From: Gammaproteobacteria bacterium
GTDB lineage: Bacteria; Pseudomonadota; Gammaproteobacteria; Xanthomonadales; SZUA-36
Length of the DNA stretch: 64,000 bases
NCBI GenBank assembly: GCA_030428105.1
Contig: JAUIBE010000007.1
Coordinates: forward strand, 1 to 64,000
Direction: 5' to 3'
Every line of letters begins with the position of its first letter. The stretch's first letter is position 1. Shown here piece after piece: positions 34,102-43,175 of this stretch. The notes beneath the pieces are model-generated. The model was not told the DNA's origin. It worked only from the letters and a program-made list of their open reading frames with translations, and searched no databases. A program made the position numbers and the translations under genes.

Positions 34102-35826
34102 ATGAAAAACCTCGATGTGGCAATCATTGGCGGCGGTCCTGGCGGCAGCACCTGCGGGGGCATGCTGGCCAAGTATGCGCCCGAACTTTCGGTGGGCATC
34201 TTCGAACGCGAAACGTTTCCCAGGGATCACGTGGGCGAAAGCCAGTTGCCACCCATCAGCAGCATCCTCAACGAGCTCGGCTGCTGGGATGCGATGGAAG
34301 CCGCCAATTTTCCCATCAAGATCGGAGCCACCTATCGCTGGGGCAACAGCAACAAGCTGTGGGATTTTGAGTTCATGCCGATGGACGCCTACCGCGAGGA
34401 ACAAAGACCACGGCCGTGGACCTCGCAGGCCAAGCAATTGGCATTGCAGGTGGATCGCGCCCGTTACGACAAAATCCTGCTGGACCACGCCCAGGAAACC
34501 GGCTGCAAAGTGTTCCAGCCCGCCCAGGTGCGCAAGGTGGAAACCGAGGGCGACAAGGTAACCGGCCTGGTCCTGGCCGATGGCACCGAGGTTACCGCCC
34601 GGTGGTATATCGATGCCTCGGGGGCCTCTGCACTGCTGCGCCGCGCCATGAGCATCGAAATTGACTTGCCCACCAAGCTGCAAAACATCGCGTTCTGGGA
34701 TTACTGGGAAAACACCGAATGGGCCACTCGCTTCCCCGGCGGCGGCACCCGGGTACTGGTGCTCAGCATCGGCACCGGCTGGATCTGGTTTATTCCGCTG
34801 GGCCCCACCCGCACCTCGATTGGGTTCGTCTGTCCACGCGACCACTTCAAATCCAGCGGGCTTTCGAAGGAAGACATTTACTTGCAGGCGCTAGCGCAGG
34901 AGCCGCTGATCGCCGAACTCACCGAAAATGCGACTCGCGATGGTGAAGTCCGGGGCACCAAGGACTGGTCCTTCGTCACCGAGCGCGCAGCGGGGGAGAA
35001 CTGGTTCCTGGTGGGCGAAGCCGCCGGCTTTGCAGACCCGATCCTGGCGGCCGGCCTCACGCTTACCCAAACCTCGGCGCGCGAGGCCGCCTACAGCATC
35101 ATCGCCATGAGCCGCGGCAAGCATGATCGTGACTGGCTGCTCAAGAGTTACGACGACAACCAGCGCACCCGCATTCGCCAACATATCCGCTTTGCCGATT
35201 TCTGGTATTCGGCCAACGGCAACTTTACCGACCTGCAGGCTTACACCAGCGAAATCGCCCAGGACGCGGGCCTGGAACTGGACCCGCAAAGAGCGTTCCA
35301 GTGGCTGGGCACCGGCGGCTTTACCCACGATGTTCTGGGCCAGGTGGGCATCGGTGGTCTCGACCTCGCCGGCACCCGGCAGATTGCCCAGCGCTTTGTC
35401 GGTGGCCAGGCGGAGTGGCAGGTTTCGCGCTACAACCGCTTTCGGTTGAACACCAAGGGCGCCCGGGTCATCGAAGTGCCGGCCTACAGCGACGGCGAGA
35501 TCCGGCCCATCAAAACGTTCGTCCGCGGCAATAAGCGTTTGCCGCTTTATGGCTTGTTCTCAGTGGTGCACAAGGCGCTGAAAGGCGGTCGTGACCTGGT
35601 GGGACAAATTCTCCCTGCCATGCAGCAGCACGCCGCCGAGTCGGGCCAGCACATGGCCCCGCAACTGGTGATTCACCACCTGATGCAAACCCTGGAATTG
35701 ATGACCAATGACGGCTGGGTGACCTGCGACCTCGATCCCACCAGGCCAAAAATCAACCTGGCGACCCCGGACGAGGGCCATATCATCCACACCAACCGCG
35801 AGCTAAACGAACGTATGAAGCAGTGA
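34102..35826 (+). CDS. flavin-dependent halogenase-like FAD enzyme
   Basis: A 574-residue FAD enzyme. The dinucleotide fold is AIIGGGPGGSTCGGMLA, followed by FPRDHVGESQLPP and FPIKIGATYRWG, where the Lys sits near the position expected for the halogenase lysine (alignment by eye). TGWIWFIPLG matches the WxWxIP motif of flavin-dependent halogenases, and LVGEAAGFADPILAAGL is the second FAD motif. Length and layout resemble carrier- or phenol-type halogenases such as CmlS more than tryptophan halogenases. No flavin reductase or biosynthetic genes are adjacent, so the substrate is unknown, and a monooxygenase role is possible. Confidence 0.75.
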   Translation: MKNLDVAIIGGGPGGSTCGGMLAKYAPELSVGIFERETFPRDHVGESQLPPISSILNELGCWDAMEAANFPIKIGATYRWGNSNKLWDFEFMPMDAYREEQRPRPWTSQAKQLALQVDRARYDKILLDHAQETGCKVFQPAQVRKVETEGDKVTGLVLADGTEVTARWYIDASGASALLRRAMSIEIDLPTKLQNIAFWDYWENTEWATRFPGGGTRVLVLSIGTGWIWFIPLGPTRTSIGFVCPRDHFKSSGLSKEDIYLQALAQEPLIAELTENATRDGEVRGTKDWSFVTERAAGENWFLVGEAAGFADPILAAGLTLTQTSAREAAYSIIAMSRGKHDRDWLLKSYDDNQRTRIRQHIRFADFWYSANGNFTDLQAYTSEIAQDAGLELDPQRAFQWLGTGGFTHDVLGQVGIGGLDLAGTRQIAQRFVGGQAEWQVSRYNRFRLNTKGARVIEVPAYSDGEIRPIKTFVRGNKRLPLYGLFSVVHKALKGGRDLVGQILPAMQQHAAESGQHMAPQLVIHHLMQTLELMTNDGWVTCDLDPTRPKINLATPDEGHIIHTNRELNERMKQ

Positions 35827-35833
35827 GCGGGCA

Positions 35834-35859
35834 GTCGCGTCCTGAAGGTCGCTCCTAAA
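35834..35859 (-). repeat. REP-like element R5 (partial)
   Basis: Reads GTCGCGTCCTGAAGGTCGCT then CCTAAA, matching the second half of the doublet at 37371-37396. It sits between the convergent halogenase-like and IPTL-CTERM genes. Confidence 0.55.
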
Positions 35860-37240
35860 ACGGGCGGCGAGCAAACGCCAGGCCCACGCCCAGCATCAAC
35901 AGTGCCAGCAATGCCAGCCCATAACTTCCCAGGGTTGGAATGCCTTCGTACAGGCGGGTATTGACGATGGTGCACTCTGCGCCTTCGCCGGGCGCAACCG
36001 GCAACGACTGGCAATCGCCATCATCTACTTCAACCCCACCTTCCAATACGGTTTCTGATACCTCGCACTCGGTGCTTCCGTCCCAATGCGGGAACAGGAA
36101 GAAGCCGTCCACCGCGCCATCGCCCACAAACTCCAGAGAGCCAAAGGCCTGCACGCCAAACTGCTCGTTGACACAGTCATAGCTGGCCTCCGCGTAATTC
36201 AAGGTGTCGAAGCCGGGGTTTTCATCCACCCAGGTCTTGGTAACCGTCACGAACACCCGTTGTAGCTCGTTGCGAATCACGCAGGCATTGGCGGCGCCGA
36301 AGGACACCGATTCATAGGCGCAGTTTTCCAGCCCGGGAAACGTGACCCCGCCGTTGTTTGAGTAATGTGCTTCGTAGCCAGAAGGCGTTGGGTCCTCGGC
36401 TATGACGCAATCCAACTCGCCATCAACGAAGTCCGTTACCACGAACACCACCCCATCCCCGGCGGCAATCGAGGCGCTCTGGCTTAGCGGCAGACCCGTG
36501 TTGCACTGGATGGTGACCTCCACCTCGGCCGGATTGAGGTCGTCAAATACCTTATCCACCGCAAATCGCGCCACGGACTCCGGCTCACCTTCAGCACCTC
36601 CCGGCGTCAGCAGGCGACCCTCGGTGGTGTAACTGAAGCCAGTGCCGAAATCGACCTGGGTGCCAAACACCCCGCTAATGCTTTCCACGCCAACGGAGTG
36701 ATCGCTCTCGCCGGAAGTGGTGGCGGTTGTGTATTGCAATTCCACCACCCCGGTGCCTTCCTTGATGATCATCTCCATCTCAACCGGCGAATTGCCGCGG
36801 AAATGCTCAACCTGGTAGAAGCCCACCACGAACTCGCGATTGGGCGGGGTGCCGAGCGTCTGGTAGCGGATGGTGCCACCGTTGGAAGGGTTCAGGTCTT
36901 CCCAGAACCCGGCGATGAAGTTGTTGATTCCGCCGGGCGAAGGAATGGGCAGGCCGCTGCAGCACCCGCTTCCACTGCCCGAGTTGAAGGTGATAAACCC
37001 GTTGGAAGACACGTACACCTGGGTGTAGAAGCTGCCGTAGTAATCAACCGCGAAACCCAGCGGAATGGCCCCAGACACCTGGTCATCACCAAGCACGATT
37101 TCGGTGCCGCTGACCGATATGTCGCGCAGGTTGTAGGGAATTTCGCTGACCTGGTAATCGGCATCGACCTCGCCCCCAAGGGCGCCAGCCACACAGCCGA
37201 GCTGGGCCACCACCAAAAAGCAACACCACCCAAAACGCAT
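35855..37240 (-). CDS. IPTL-CTERM surface protein with NIDO-like domain
   Basis: A 461-residue exported protein. After a signal peptide (MRFGWCCFLVVAQLGCVAG), residues about 30-200 resemble a nidogen-type extracellular domain (VDYYGSFYTQVYVSSNGFIT, FWEDLNPSNGGTIRYQTLG). Then come the shared beta modules (VTIQCNTGLPLSQ, FVDGELDCVI, VTKTWVDENPGFDTLNYAEA) and the IPTL-CTERM tail EGIPTLGSYGLALLALLMLG plus ARRPF. One of three related surface proteins here. Function unknown; adhesion or matrix role is a guess. Confidence 0.85.
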   Translation of the reverse strand: MRFGWCCFLVVAQLGCVAGALGGEVDADYQVSEIPYNLRDISVSGTEIVLGDDQVSGAIPLGFAVDYYGSFYTQVYVSSNGFITFNSGSGSGCCSGLPIPSPGGINNFIAGFWEDLNPSNGGTIRYQTLGTPPNREFVVGFYQVEHFRGNSPVEMEMIIKEGTGVVELQYTTATTSGESDHSVGVESISGVFGTQVDFGTGFSYTTEGRLLTPGGAEGEPESVARFAVDKVFDDLNPAEVEVTIQCNTGLPLSQSASIAAGDGVVFVVTDFVDGELDCVIAEDPTPSGYEAHYSNNGGVTFPGLENCAYESVSFGAANACVIRNELQRVFVTVTKTWVDENPGFDTLNYAEASYDCVNEQFGVQAFGSLEFVGDGAVDGFFLFPHWDGSTECEVSETVLEGGVEVDDGDCQSLPVAPGEGAECTIVNTRLYEGIPTLGSYGLALLALLMLGVGLAFARRPF

Positions 37241-37300
37241 ATCAACACCTGTTGTTCGGTTTATCGATTGAGCATAACCGCGCGGTTTCAGCCAGACAAC

Positions 37301-37331
37301 AAAAAAGCCCCGGAGCGAACTCCGGGGCTTT
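37301..37331 (-). terminator. intrinsic terminator on minus strand
   Basis: AGCCCCGGA (37306-37314), loop GCGAAC, TCCGGGGCT (37321-37329). The A-tract at 37301-37306 gives a U-run on the minus strand, so it ends transcripts of the gene at 37405-38907. Confidence 0.85.
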
Positions 37332-37344
37332 CGTGTCTTGCGAT

Positions 37345-37396
37345 GTAGGAGCAGGCTTCAGCCTGCGACAGGTCGCGACCTAACGGTCGCTCCTAC
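37345..37396. repeat. REP doublet R6
   Basis: GTAGGAGC at 37345-37352 and its complement GCTCCTAC at 37389-37396 bracket two inner palindromes (CAGGCTTCAGCCTG and GGTCGCGACC). This is the paired inverted layout expected of a REP doublet. It lies just after the stop of the third IPTL-CTERM gene. Confidence 0.8.
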
Positions 37397-37404
37397 ATTC
37401 CGGC

Positions 37405-38907
37405 TTATACGAAGCGGCGAACCGCGACAAAGCCCATGCCCAGCATCAGCAGTGCAAGCACGCCGAGGCCGTACTGGCTCAGGGTCGGGATGCCTTCGTA
37501 CAGGCGGGTATTAACGATGGTGCATGAAGCGCTACCGCCCACCAGGACGCTTACGCTCTGGCAGTCAGAAGAATCAACTTCAATGCCGCCTTCCACAAGG
37601 TTCTCGGTAACGGTACAGGTCGTTCCGCCATCCCAGTGCGGGAACACGTCGAACGAATCCGTAGAAGGATTACCCAGGAAGGACAGGCCACCGAAGTGAT
37701 CAAAGAACTGCTCACCAAAGCAGTTGTAGCTGGCTTCAGCGTAGGTGCTGCCGTTGAACTGCGGGTTCTCGTCGATCCACTCTTTGGTGACTTCGAAAGT
37801 AACCGGCAACAGGGTGTTGCTGATTGAGCAGGCATATCCTGAGTTGAGCAACACGCCTTCGAAAGAGCAGCCCTCGTCCGTAGCGCCAGCGCCGGCGTCG
37901 TAAGAAACGTCGTAACCTTCGGAACCACCGGTCTCGGTGATTACGCAATCCATATCGCCGTCAGCGAAGTCGCCGACGATGAACACCACGCCGTCGCCTT
38001 CAGAGATGTCGGTAGACTGCTCCAGCGGCAGGCCAGTGTTACAGGAAATGGTGACTTCCACTTCACCCGGGTTGCCATCATCAAAGGTCTTTTCAACCGT
38101 GAAGGTAGCGGCGCTGTCCACGATGGGCAGCGGCGGGAAGGCCGGGTTGAAGATACACTGCGCGGAGTCTGCAACTACAGAATCAGCCGTGTTACATGCG
38201 TAGGTCAGGCCATCGGTGGCGGCCAGGTTCTGGATACCGGTGGTAGAACCTGAGCCAGCCTCGGGGTTGCCCGGACCCTGTTGGTATGCAATGGCGCCAG
38301 AGGCTTCGTACAGAACGGCCTGGAACGTAAATGTGATTCCGCTGCCGCCTGGGAAGTGCTCTACATCATTCCACTGGAACACGTAGCAACCTTCACCGGC
38401 TACCGCGCCACTGGGGCGTGGGCAAGAAGCGAAGTATTGGAAAAGCAGCGTGCCGACTCCAGGTTCCGCGTCAAGGTCGTCATGCAGCGGGTAGAGACGC
38501 GCGCCACCACCGGTGCTGGGAGTTGCAGGCAGGGGGCAGTCATTACTCAGGTCGGGACCGGTGTCGGTTGAATCGGTTGAGATATAACCGTTGCTGGTCA
38601 TAGCCAGCGTGGTGTAGTTGGACCCGTAAAAGCTGAAGCCCGCGCCCGGAAGGTTTACCGGGAAACCTTGATCATCGCCCTCGCCGACGAATGTGCCGGT
38701 GGCGGAAATATCGATGAAATTGTAAGAGCACTGCGGCTCGTCGCTGTCGTAACCAATGTAGCCAAAGCCATCAGGCCCGAAAACGGTATCGGCTGACTGA
38801 CCCGGCCCCACGGGCACGTCGTTGTCCTTGGTCTCTTGTGCAAAGGCAACGGAAGTGGACAGTGCCAAAACCGCGCCAGCCAGGACCAGCTTTCTTGAAC
38901 TAATCAT
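37405..38907 (-). CDS. IPTL-CTERM surface protein
   Basis: A 500-residue exported protein. I start at ATG 38907 (MISSRKLVLAGAVLALSTSV, AFAQ), preceded by GCAGGAG at good spacing, rather than six codons earlier. Residues about 50-240 form a beta-rich domain like the previous protein's (FYGSNYTTLAMTSNGYIS, FQWNDVEHFPGGSGITFTFQ). The shared modules follow (VTISCNTGLPLEQ, FADGDMDCVITET, VTKEWIDENPQFNGSTYAEA) and the tail is EGIPTLSQYGLGVLALLMLG with RRFV. The C-terminal 40 codons are almost identical at DNA level to those of the gene at 32396. Confidence 0.86.
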   Translation of the reverse strand: MISSRKLVLAGAVLALSTSVAFAQETKDNDVPVGPGQSADTVFGPDGFGYIGYDSDEPQCSYNFIDISATGTFVGEGDDQGFPVNLPGAGFSFYGSNYTTLAMTSNGYISTDSTDTGPDLSNDCPLPATPSTGGGARLYPLHDDLDAEPGVGTLLFQYFASCPRPSGAVAGEGCYVFQWNDVEHFPGGSGITFTFQAVLYEASGAIAYQQGPGNPEAGSGSTTGIQNLAATDGLTYACNTADSVVADSAQCIFNPAFPPLPIVDSAATFTVEKTFDDGNPGEVEVTISCNTGLPLEQSTDISEGDGVVFIVGDFADGDMDCVITETGGSEGYDVSYDAGAGATDEGCSFEGVLLNSGYACSISNTLLPVTFEVTKEWIDENPQFNGSTYAEASYNCFGEQFFDHFGGLSFLGNPSTDSFDVFPHWDGGTTCTVTENLVEGGIEVDSSDCQSVSVLVGGSASCTIVNTRLYEGIPTLSQYGLGVLALLMLGMGFVAVRRFV

Positions 38908-39115
38908 TCGTACACACTCCTGCAAGTCTACTTGCCTAGTGTGGTCAACCAGGTTCGTTGCCAGGTTGCCACGCCTGTAGGTCCGAAAATGACTCGGATG
39001 CGACGGTAATTATAGTAGAAAGCCCACCAATGTAAAGTGATGTATATAAATGATGACAGCAGGCTTGTGCTAAATTCGCGAGGTGATGGGTCCACCAATT
39101 GGGTCTGGCAACCAC

Positions 39116-40639
39116 GTGATTTTTCCTCGAACATCCGCAAAACTGGTCTGGCTGGTGATTATGTCGCTGCAGCCAGAGGTTACGCTGGGAATTACTTTCG
39201 AAGAAACAACCAGCGCCGCAGGAATTGACGCCAGTCATCACTCCAATTACCTGATTACCGGGCAAGCCTGGGGAGACTACGACAACGACGGTGATGAAGA
39301 CCTCTATCTCACCGACAACACCGGGCCAAACACACTGTATCGAAACCTGGGAGATGGCACTTTCGAAGTCTCTTCCCTGAATTCACAGGTTGCACTACCC
39401 GATATATCCAGCGGCGGCGCAACATTCGCCGATATTGATAATGACGGTGATGCGGACCTGCTGGTTCTCACCTACGGGGTGGATGTCCTGTTCGAAAACA
39501 CGGGAAGCGCCTTTGTAAACATTTCGGAAGGCTCCGGCATCGTTGCCCAGGGTGAGGGTGAATCTGCAGCCTGGGGGGATTTCAACAACGATGGCTACCT
39601 GGATCTGTATGTGACCAACTGGTACTGGGCAGAAGGCGGGCACCCGCTCAACCAGGACCGCTTGTACCTGAACAACGGCGACAAGACGTTTACCGACGTT
39701 TCCCACCTGCTGGTCATCGATCGCCTGCTTGGCCCCGGCTTCGCAGTCACGTTCCTCGACTACGACAATGATGGTGACCTGGATATCTACGTCATCAACG
39801 ACAAGTTTTTTGGCAACCTCTTGTGGCGCAACGATGGCCCCGGCTGCGGATTGTGGTGTTTCACCGATGTGTCGCTTTCTACCGGCGCCTACCGGCCCTG
39901 CGAGGGTATGGGCATTGCCGTGGGAGATTACGACCTGGATGGAGACGACGACCTGTATTTCTCCAGCGAGAACGAGCAAATTCTACTGCGAAGCGAGATT
40001 GCCCAGGGCAATGACTTTTTTACCGAGGTCACCACGTCAGCCGGTGTAAACCTGGGCAGCCCGGGCTGGGGCGTGACCTTCGTGGATTTCGACAACGATG
40101 GATGGGAAGACCTGTACCTGGCCACCGCCCACCCCGACCCTTCGCTCAGCAACCGCGTGTACAGGAACAACTCCGGGGACGGCACATTCACGGACGTTTC
40201 CGCTACCAGCGGTGCCTCCAACACCGGCGATACAATAGGCGTGGCTTACGCCGACTATGACCGGGATGGTCGAATAGATCTGGTCATCGGCAACCAGCAG
40301 GAGAACTACCACCTGTACCGCAACACCACGACGGCCGGCGACTGGCTGAGCGTGAAGCTTTACGGACGCGGCCCAGTAAACCGCGATGCTGTTGGAACGC
40401 TGGCCGAGCTGGAGCTCTCAGATGGCCGCCAGTTGCGGCGGCGGGTTCACATCGGTTCCAGCATTGGCGCCGATCACCAGCGCGCGCTTCACTTTGGCCT
40501 TGGCAGCGCCACCCCGGTGGAGCTGACACTCACCTGGCCGGACGGCACCGTGGAAGTGCTGGAAACTTTGCCGGTAAACCAGGAACTGGTGCGTTACTAT
40601 CCCCAGCCCGAAATGATCCTGAAGCACGGTTTTGAATAG
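39116..40639 (+). CDS. FG-GAP/VCBS repeat protein with ASPIC/UnbV domain
   Basis: A protein of about 507 residues with repeated calcium-binding-type loops (GDYDNDGDEDLYLTDN, FADIDNDGDADLLVLT, GDFNNDGYLDLYVTN, DYDNDGDLDIYVIND and more), the FG-GAP/VCBS propeller pattern. The C-terminal 100 residues (WLSVKLYGRGPVNRDAVG, HFGLGSATPVELTLTWPDG) are an ASPIC/UnbV domain as in CRTAC1-like proteins. GTG at 39116 gives a signal-like start (VIFPRTSAKLVWLVIM); ATGs at 39083 and 39086 in frame are alternatives. It ends ILKHGFE, resembling the GFE C-terminus of many exported proteins in related bacteria (recollection). Overlaps the next gene by eight bases. Confidence 0.82.
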   Translation: MIFPRTSAKLVWLVIMSLQPEVTLGITFEETTSAAGIDASHHSNYLITGQAWGDYDNDGDEDLYLTDNTGPNTLYRNLGDGTFEVSSLNSQVALPDISSGGATFADIDNDGDADLLVLTYGVDVLFENTGSAFVNISEGSGIVAQGEGESAAWGDFNNDGYLDLYVTNWYWAEGGHPLNQDRLYLNNGDKTFTDVSHLLVIDRLLGPGFAVTFLDYDNDGDLDIYVINDKFFGNLLWRNDGPGCGLWCFTDVSLSTGAYRPCEGMGIAVGDYDLDGDDDLYFSSENEQILLRSEIAQGNDFFTEVTTSAGVNLGSPGWGVTFVDFDNDGWEDLYLATAHPDPSLSNRVYRNNSGDGTFTDVSATSGASNTGDTIGVAYADYDRDGRIDLVIGNQQENYHLYRNTTTAGDWLSVKLYGRGPVNRDAVGTLAELELSDGRQLRRRVHIGSSIGADHQRALHFGLGSATPVELTLTWPDGTVEVLETLPVNQELVRYYPQPEMILKHGFE

Positions 40640-41600
40640 AATTCCGCAACACCTGCCGCCCGCCGACCTCGGCCACGGCATCTGGCGCATCGACGCCGGC
40701 TTGCACAAGCCGGGCATGGTGGCCTGCTACTTAATGGAACAACAGGGCCGCGCCGCCATTATTGACAGCGGCACCTGGCACACCGTGCCTCATGTCCTGG
40801 AAGTTCTTGAAGCGCATGGCCTTGCCAAAGAAACAGTCGACTTCGTCATCGTCACCCACATTCACCTCGATCACGCTGGCGGCGCGGGCGCGCTGATGCA
40901 GCAGTTACCCAACGCCAAACTGGTGGTTCACCCCTTTGGCGCCAAGCACATGGTTGACCCGTCGCGCATCAGCGATGCGGCCATCGCGGTTTATGGCAAG
41001 GATCAGTTCGTGCACGACTATCACGAAATAGTGCCGGTGGACGCCGAACGCGTGGTCGAAGCGCCCGATGGGCACAGGCTCGCCTTGAACGGGCGCGAAC
41101 TGCAATTTATCGATACCCCCGGCCATGCCGGTCATCATTTCTGTATCTGGGATGCCAAGAGCCGCGGCTTTTTTACCGGCGACACTTTCGGCCTTTCCTA
41201 TCGCGAAACCGACGTCGATGGCCGCGCCATGGTCATACCCACCACCACCCCGGTGCAGTTCAAACCGGATGTGTGGCAGCAGTCACTCGACAAGCTGGAG
41301 GCTTTCAGCCCCGAGGTGATGTACCTCACCCACTTTAGCGCGGTGCGGGATGTGCCACGGCTCATGGCGAGCCTGCGCGAAGGGCTGCGTGACCATCATC
41401 GACTGGCGCAGGAAACCCTGGGTCACGAGAATGCGTTCTACGCCATCAGGCAAGGGTTGCTGGATTGGCTGGTCGGCCACTGCAGCGCGCATGGCCTGGA
41501 CTGGACAGACTCGGCCATCGAGGAATTCTTTGCCGTGGACCTGGATCTCAACACCCAGGGACTGGTGGCCTGGCAGGCGCGCTACGGGGCAGAAAGTTAG
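40632..41600 (+). CDS. MBL-fold metallo-hydrolase
   Basis: A 322-residue metallo-beta-lactamase-fold enzyme. Metal ligands are in THIHLDHAGG (HxHxDH), DTPGHAGHH, FFTGDTFG and YLTHFSAV. The fold covers hydrolases of esters, lactones, thioesters and others; the specificity is not evident. The start is TTG at 40632, inside the end of the UnbV gene, which implies translational coupling between a secreted propeller protein and a cytoplasmic hydrolase. Confidence 0.85.
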   Translation: MNRIPQHLPPADLGHGIWRIDAGLHKPGMVACYLMEQQGRAAIIDSGTWHTVPHVLEVLEAHGLAKETVDFVIVTHIHLDHAGGAGALMQQLPNAKLVVHPFGAKHMVDPSRISDAAIAVYGKDQFVHDYHEIVPVDAERVVEAPDGHRLALNGRELQFIDTPGHAGHHFCIWDAKSRGFFTGDTFGLSYRETDVDGRAMVIPTTTPVQFKPDVWQQSLDKLEAFSPEVMYLTHFSAVRDVPRLMASLREGLRDHHRLAQETLGHENAFYAIRQGLLDWLVGHCSAHGLDWTDSAIEEFFAVDLDLNTQGLVAWQARYGAES

Positions 41601-42706
41601 CTGTCGCGAATCCTGCGGTTTGCCGAGGTCATGGTTTCGGCAAAGGCTTGTTCGTCGTTATCTTCCACCGCCCGGTGCAGGTCATCCAGCACCGCTTTGA
41701 ACTGGGTCAGCACCTGGCCGGTCTTGTCGTTGCCCTTCTGGATTTCGAAATACAGGTGCGGGTTTTCCGACACCACCTGCGCCGCCACCTTGAGCTGGGC
41801 GTTGAACGTGCTGGAAGATATCTGGCGCAGCAGCGGTACGGCCTCGCCGCTGCGGTCGATGGCGCCGGCAAAAGCCAGGTTCACCATGTGCGACAGGCCC
41901 AATACCCAGGCCATCACCTCGTCGTGCTCATCCAGGCTCAGGTCCACGCACTCGGCGGCGGTATGCGCAAACAGCGCGCGGGCTTCCTCCATGGCCTGCG
42001 TGTTGCCGACATCGACAAACAGGATATGGCGGCCGGAAAGGCCGATATCGCCGGGGCCGAACATGGGGTGCACCGAGCATACCTTGCAGCCAGCCGCTGC
42101 AAGGGCGTTCAGGCCGCTGCGCATAGGACTCTTCAAGGAGCCGATGTCAAAGATCAGCCCGCGGGGCTTGAGCTCGGCCAGGCGCAGCAGAATCTCGTTG
42201 CTGGGGCGCAGTGTAACGGCCACCACCACCAGGTCGTAGTCGCCAACATGCGGCTCCCAGTCATCCACGCGGCGAAACTCGCCGGGTTCGGGCGAAACGT
42301 CCGCCACGTTGACGTCAAAGCCAACAGTATCGAGAAACCTTGCCGTCCAGCCACCCATGCGGCCCATGCCGCCAATCACCAGCGCGCGCTGGCCGGTGCC
42401 GTGGTCGGAACTCACCAGCTTGCGGGTTTCCTGGTTCTCCAGCGAATGGTGAATCAGGGTCTCGAGTATTTCCCGGGCCAGCCGCGGCGACAGGCCATGC
42501 GACTCCGCCCTGGCTTTGCCGCGCGCAATCACTTCCGCCTCGCGCTCGTAGTGACGCAACGGCGTGGATGTCTTCAGCTTGTGGTCGCTGATGGTGGCGA
42601 CAATCGACTGGCGCTCGGCGGCCAGGTCGATAATTGCGTCATCAATTGCGTCCAGGCGCCGGCGCAGCTCGGCCAGCTCGGAATCCTTGAGGGTAGTCTC
42701 CGACAT
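41597..42706 (-). CDS. tyrA: T-protein: chorismate mutase/prephenate dehydrogenase
   Basis: A 369-residue fusion. Residues 1 to about 90 form an AroQ chorismate mutase (LAELRRRLDAIDDAIIDLAA, REAEVIARGKARAE). The rest is prephenate dehydrogenase with NAD site ALVIGGMGRMGGW and substrate-site SVHPMFGPG. It makes 4-hydroxyphenylpyruvate for tyrosine. The start ATG is 42706. The T-protein fusion is typical of gammaproteobacteria. Its stop overlaps the stop of the MBL gene by four bases. Confidence 0.93.
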   Translation of the reverse strand: MSETTLKDSELAELRRRLDAIDDAIIDLAAERQSIVATISDHKLKTSTPLRHYEREAEVIARGKARAESHGLSPRLAREILETLIHHSLENQETRKLVSSDHGTGQRALVIGGMGRMGGWTARFLDTVGFDVNVADVSPEPGEFRRVDDWEPHVGDYDLVVVAVTLRPSNEILLRLAELKPRGLIFDIGSLKSPMRSGLNALAAAGCKVCSVHPMFGPGDIGLSGRHILFVDVGNTQAMEEARALFAHTAAECVDLSLDEHDEVMAWVLGLSHMVNLAFAGAIDRSGEAVPLLRQISSSTFNAQLKVAAQVVSENPHLYFEIQKGNDKTGQVLTQFKAVLDDLHRAVEDNDEQAFAETMTSANRRIRDS

Positions 42707-42723
42707 GATGGTAAAACCCGACT

Positions 42724-43122
42724 TCAGTTCAGAACGATTTGCTCGTGGTAGGGAATGACGATGGTCTTGAACACCAGGTTCAGCTCGCGCTCGTAGTCCA
42801 CGGTGACCGTGACCGTGCGGCCGTTCCACGCGGTGCGGAAGCTGGACTTCATATCGCGCATCTCGTTCAGGCTCAGGTTGCGGTCGATCACTGCCCACAC
42901 ATCCTGGTCGTCACGAAACGGCGACGAGGCGTGACGCTGCTCGAGCTGGTCGAGGATGGTGTTGACCGTTCCGGCTTCGATTTTTTGCGGTACATACTGG
43001 ATGGCCGCAAATATCGCCACCGCGAGGATGGCCAGGATAATAAGATTGCCAATCACCGACTTGCCGGCCTGGCTTCGTTTCCATACGAGTGGTCCCTGCT
43101 CCATAATCAAATCCGCCTGCAT
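42724..43122 (-). CDS. DUF4845-like single-pass membrane protein
   Basis: A protein of 126 or 132 residues with one N-terminal membrane helix (VIGNLIILAILAVAIFAAI) and an extracytoplasmic alpha-beta domain (LEQRHASSPFRDDQDVWAVI, VTVDYERELNLVFKTIVIPY). It looks like the DUF4845 group, usually found between lepB and rnc; here it lies upstream of tyrA instead. ATG at 43104, with GGCGGA upstream, is an alternative start. Function unknown. Confidence 0.7.
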   Translation of the reverse strand: MQADLIMEQGPLVWKRSQAGKSVIGNLIILAILAVAIFAAIQYVPQKIEAGTVNTILDQLEQRHASSPFRDDQDVWAVIDRNLSLNEMRDMKSSFRTAWNGRTVTVTVDYERELNLVFKTIVIPYHEQIVLN

Positions 43123-43175
43123 GTAGAGATGCTCATGGTACGCATCGGCAGCCGATTCGGGTAGGATTTTCAGCC

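Noticed and set aside
41465-42751. Plus-strand 428-codon frame over tyrA
   Set aside because: Antisense to a clear T-protein gene; no domain or start signal.
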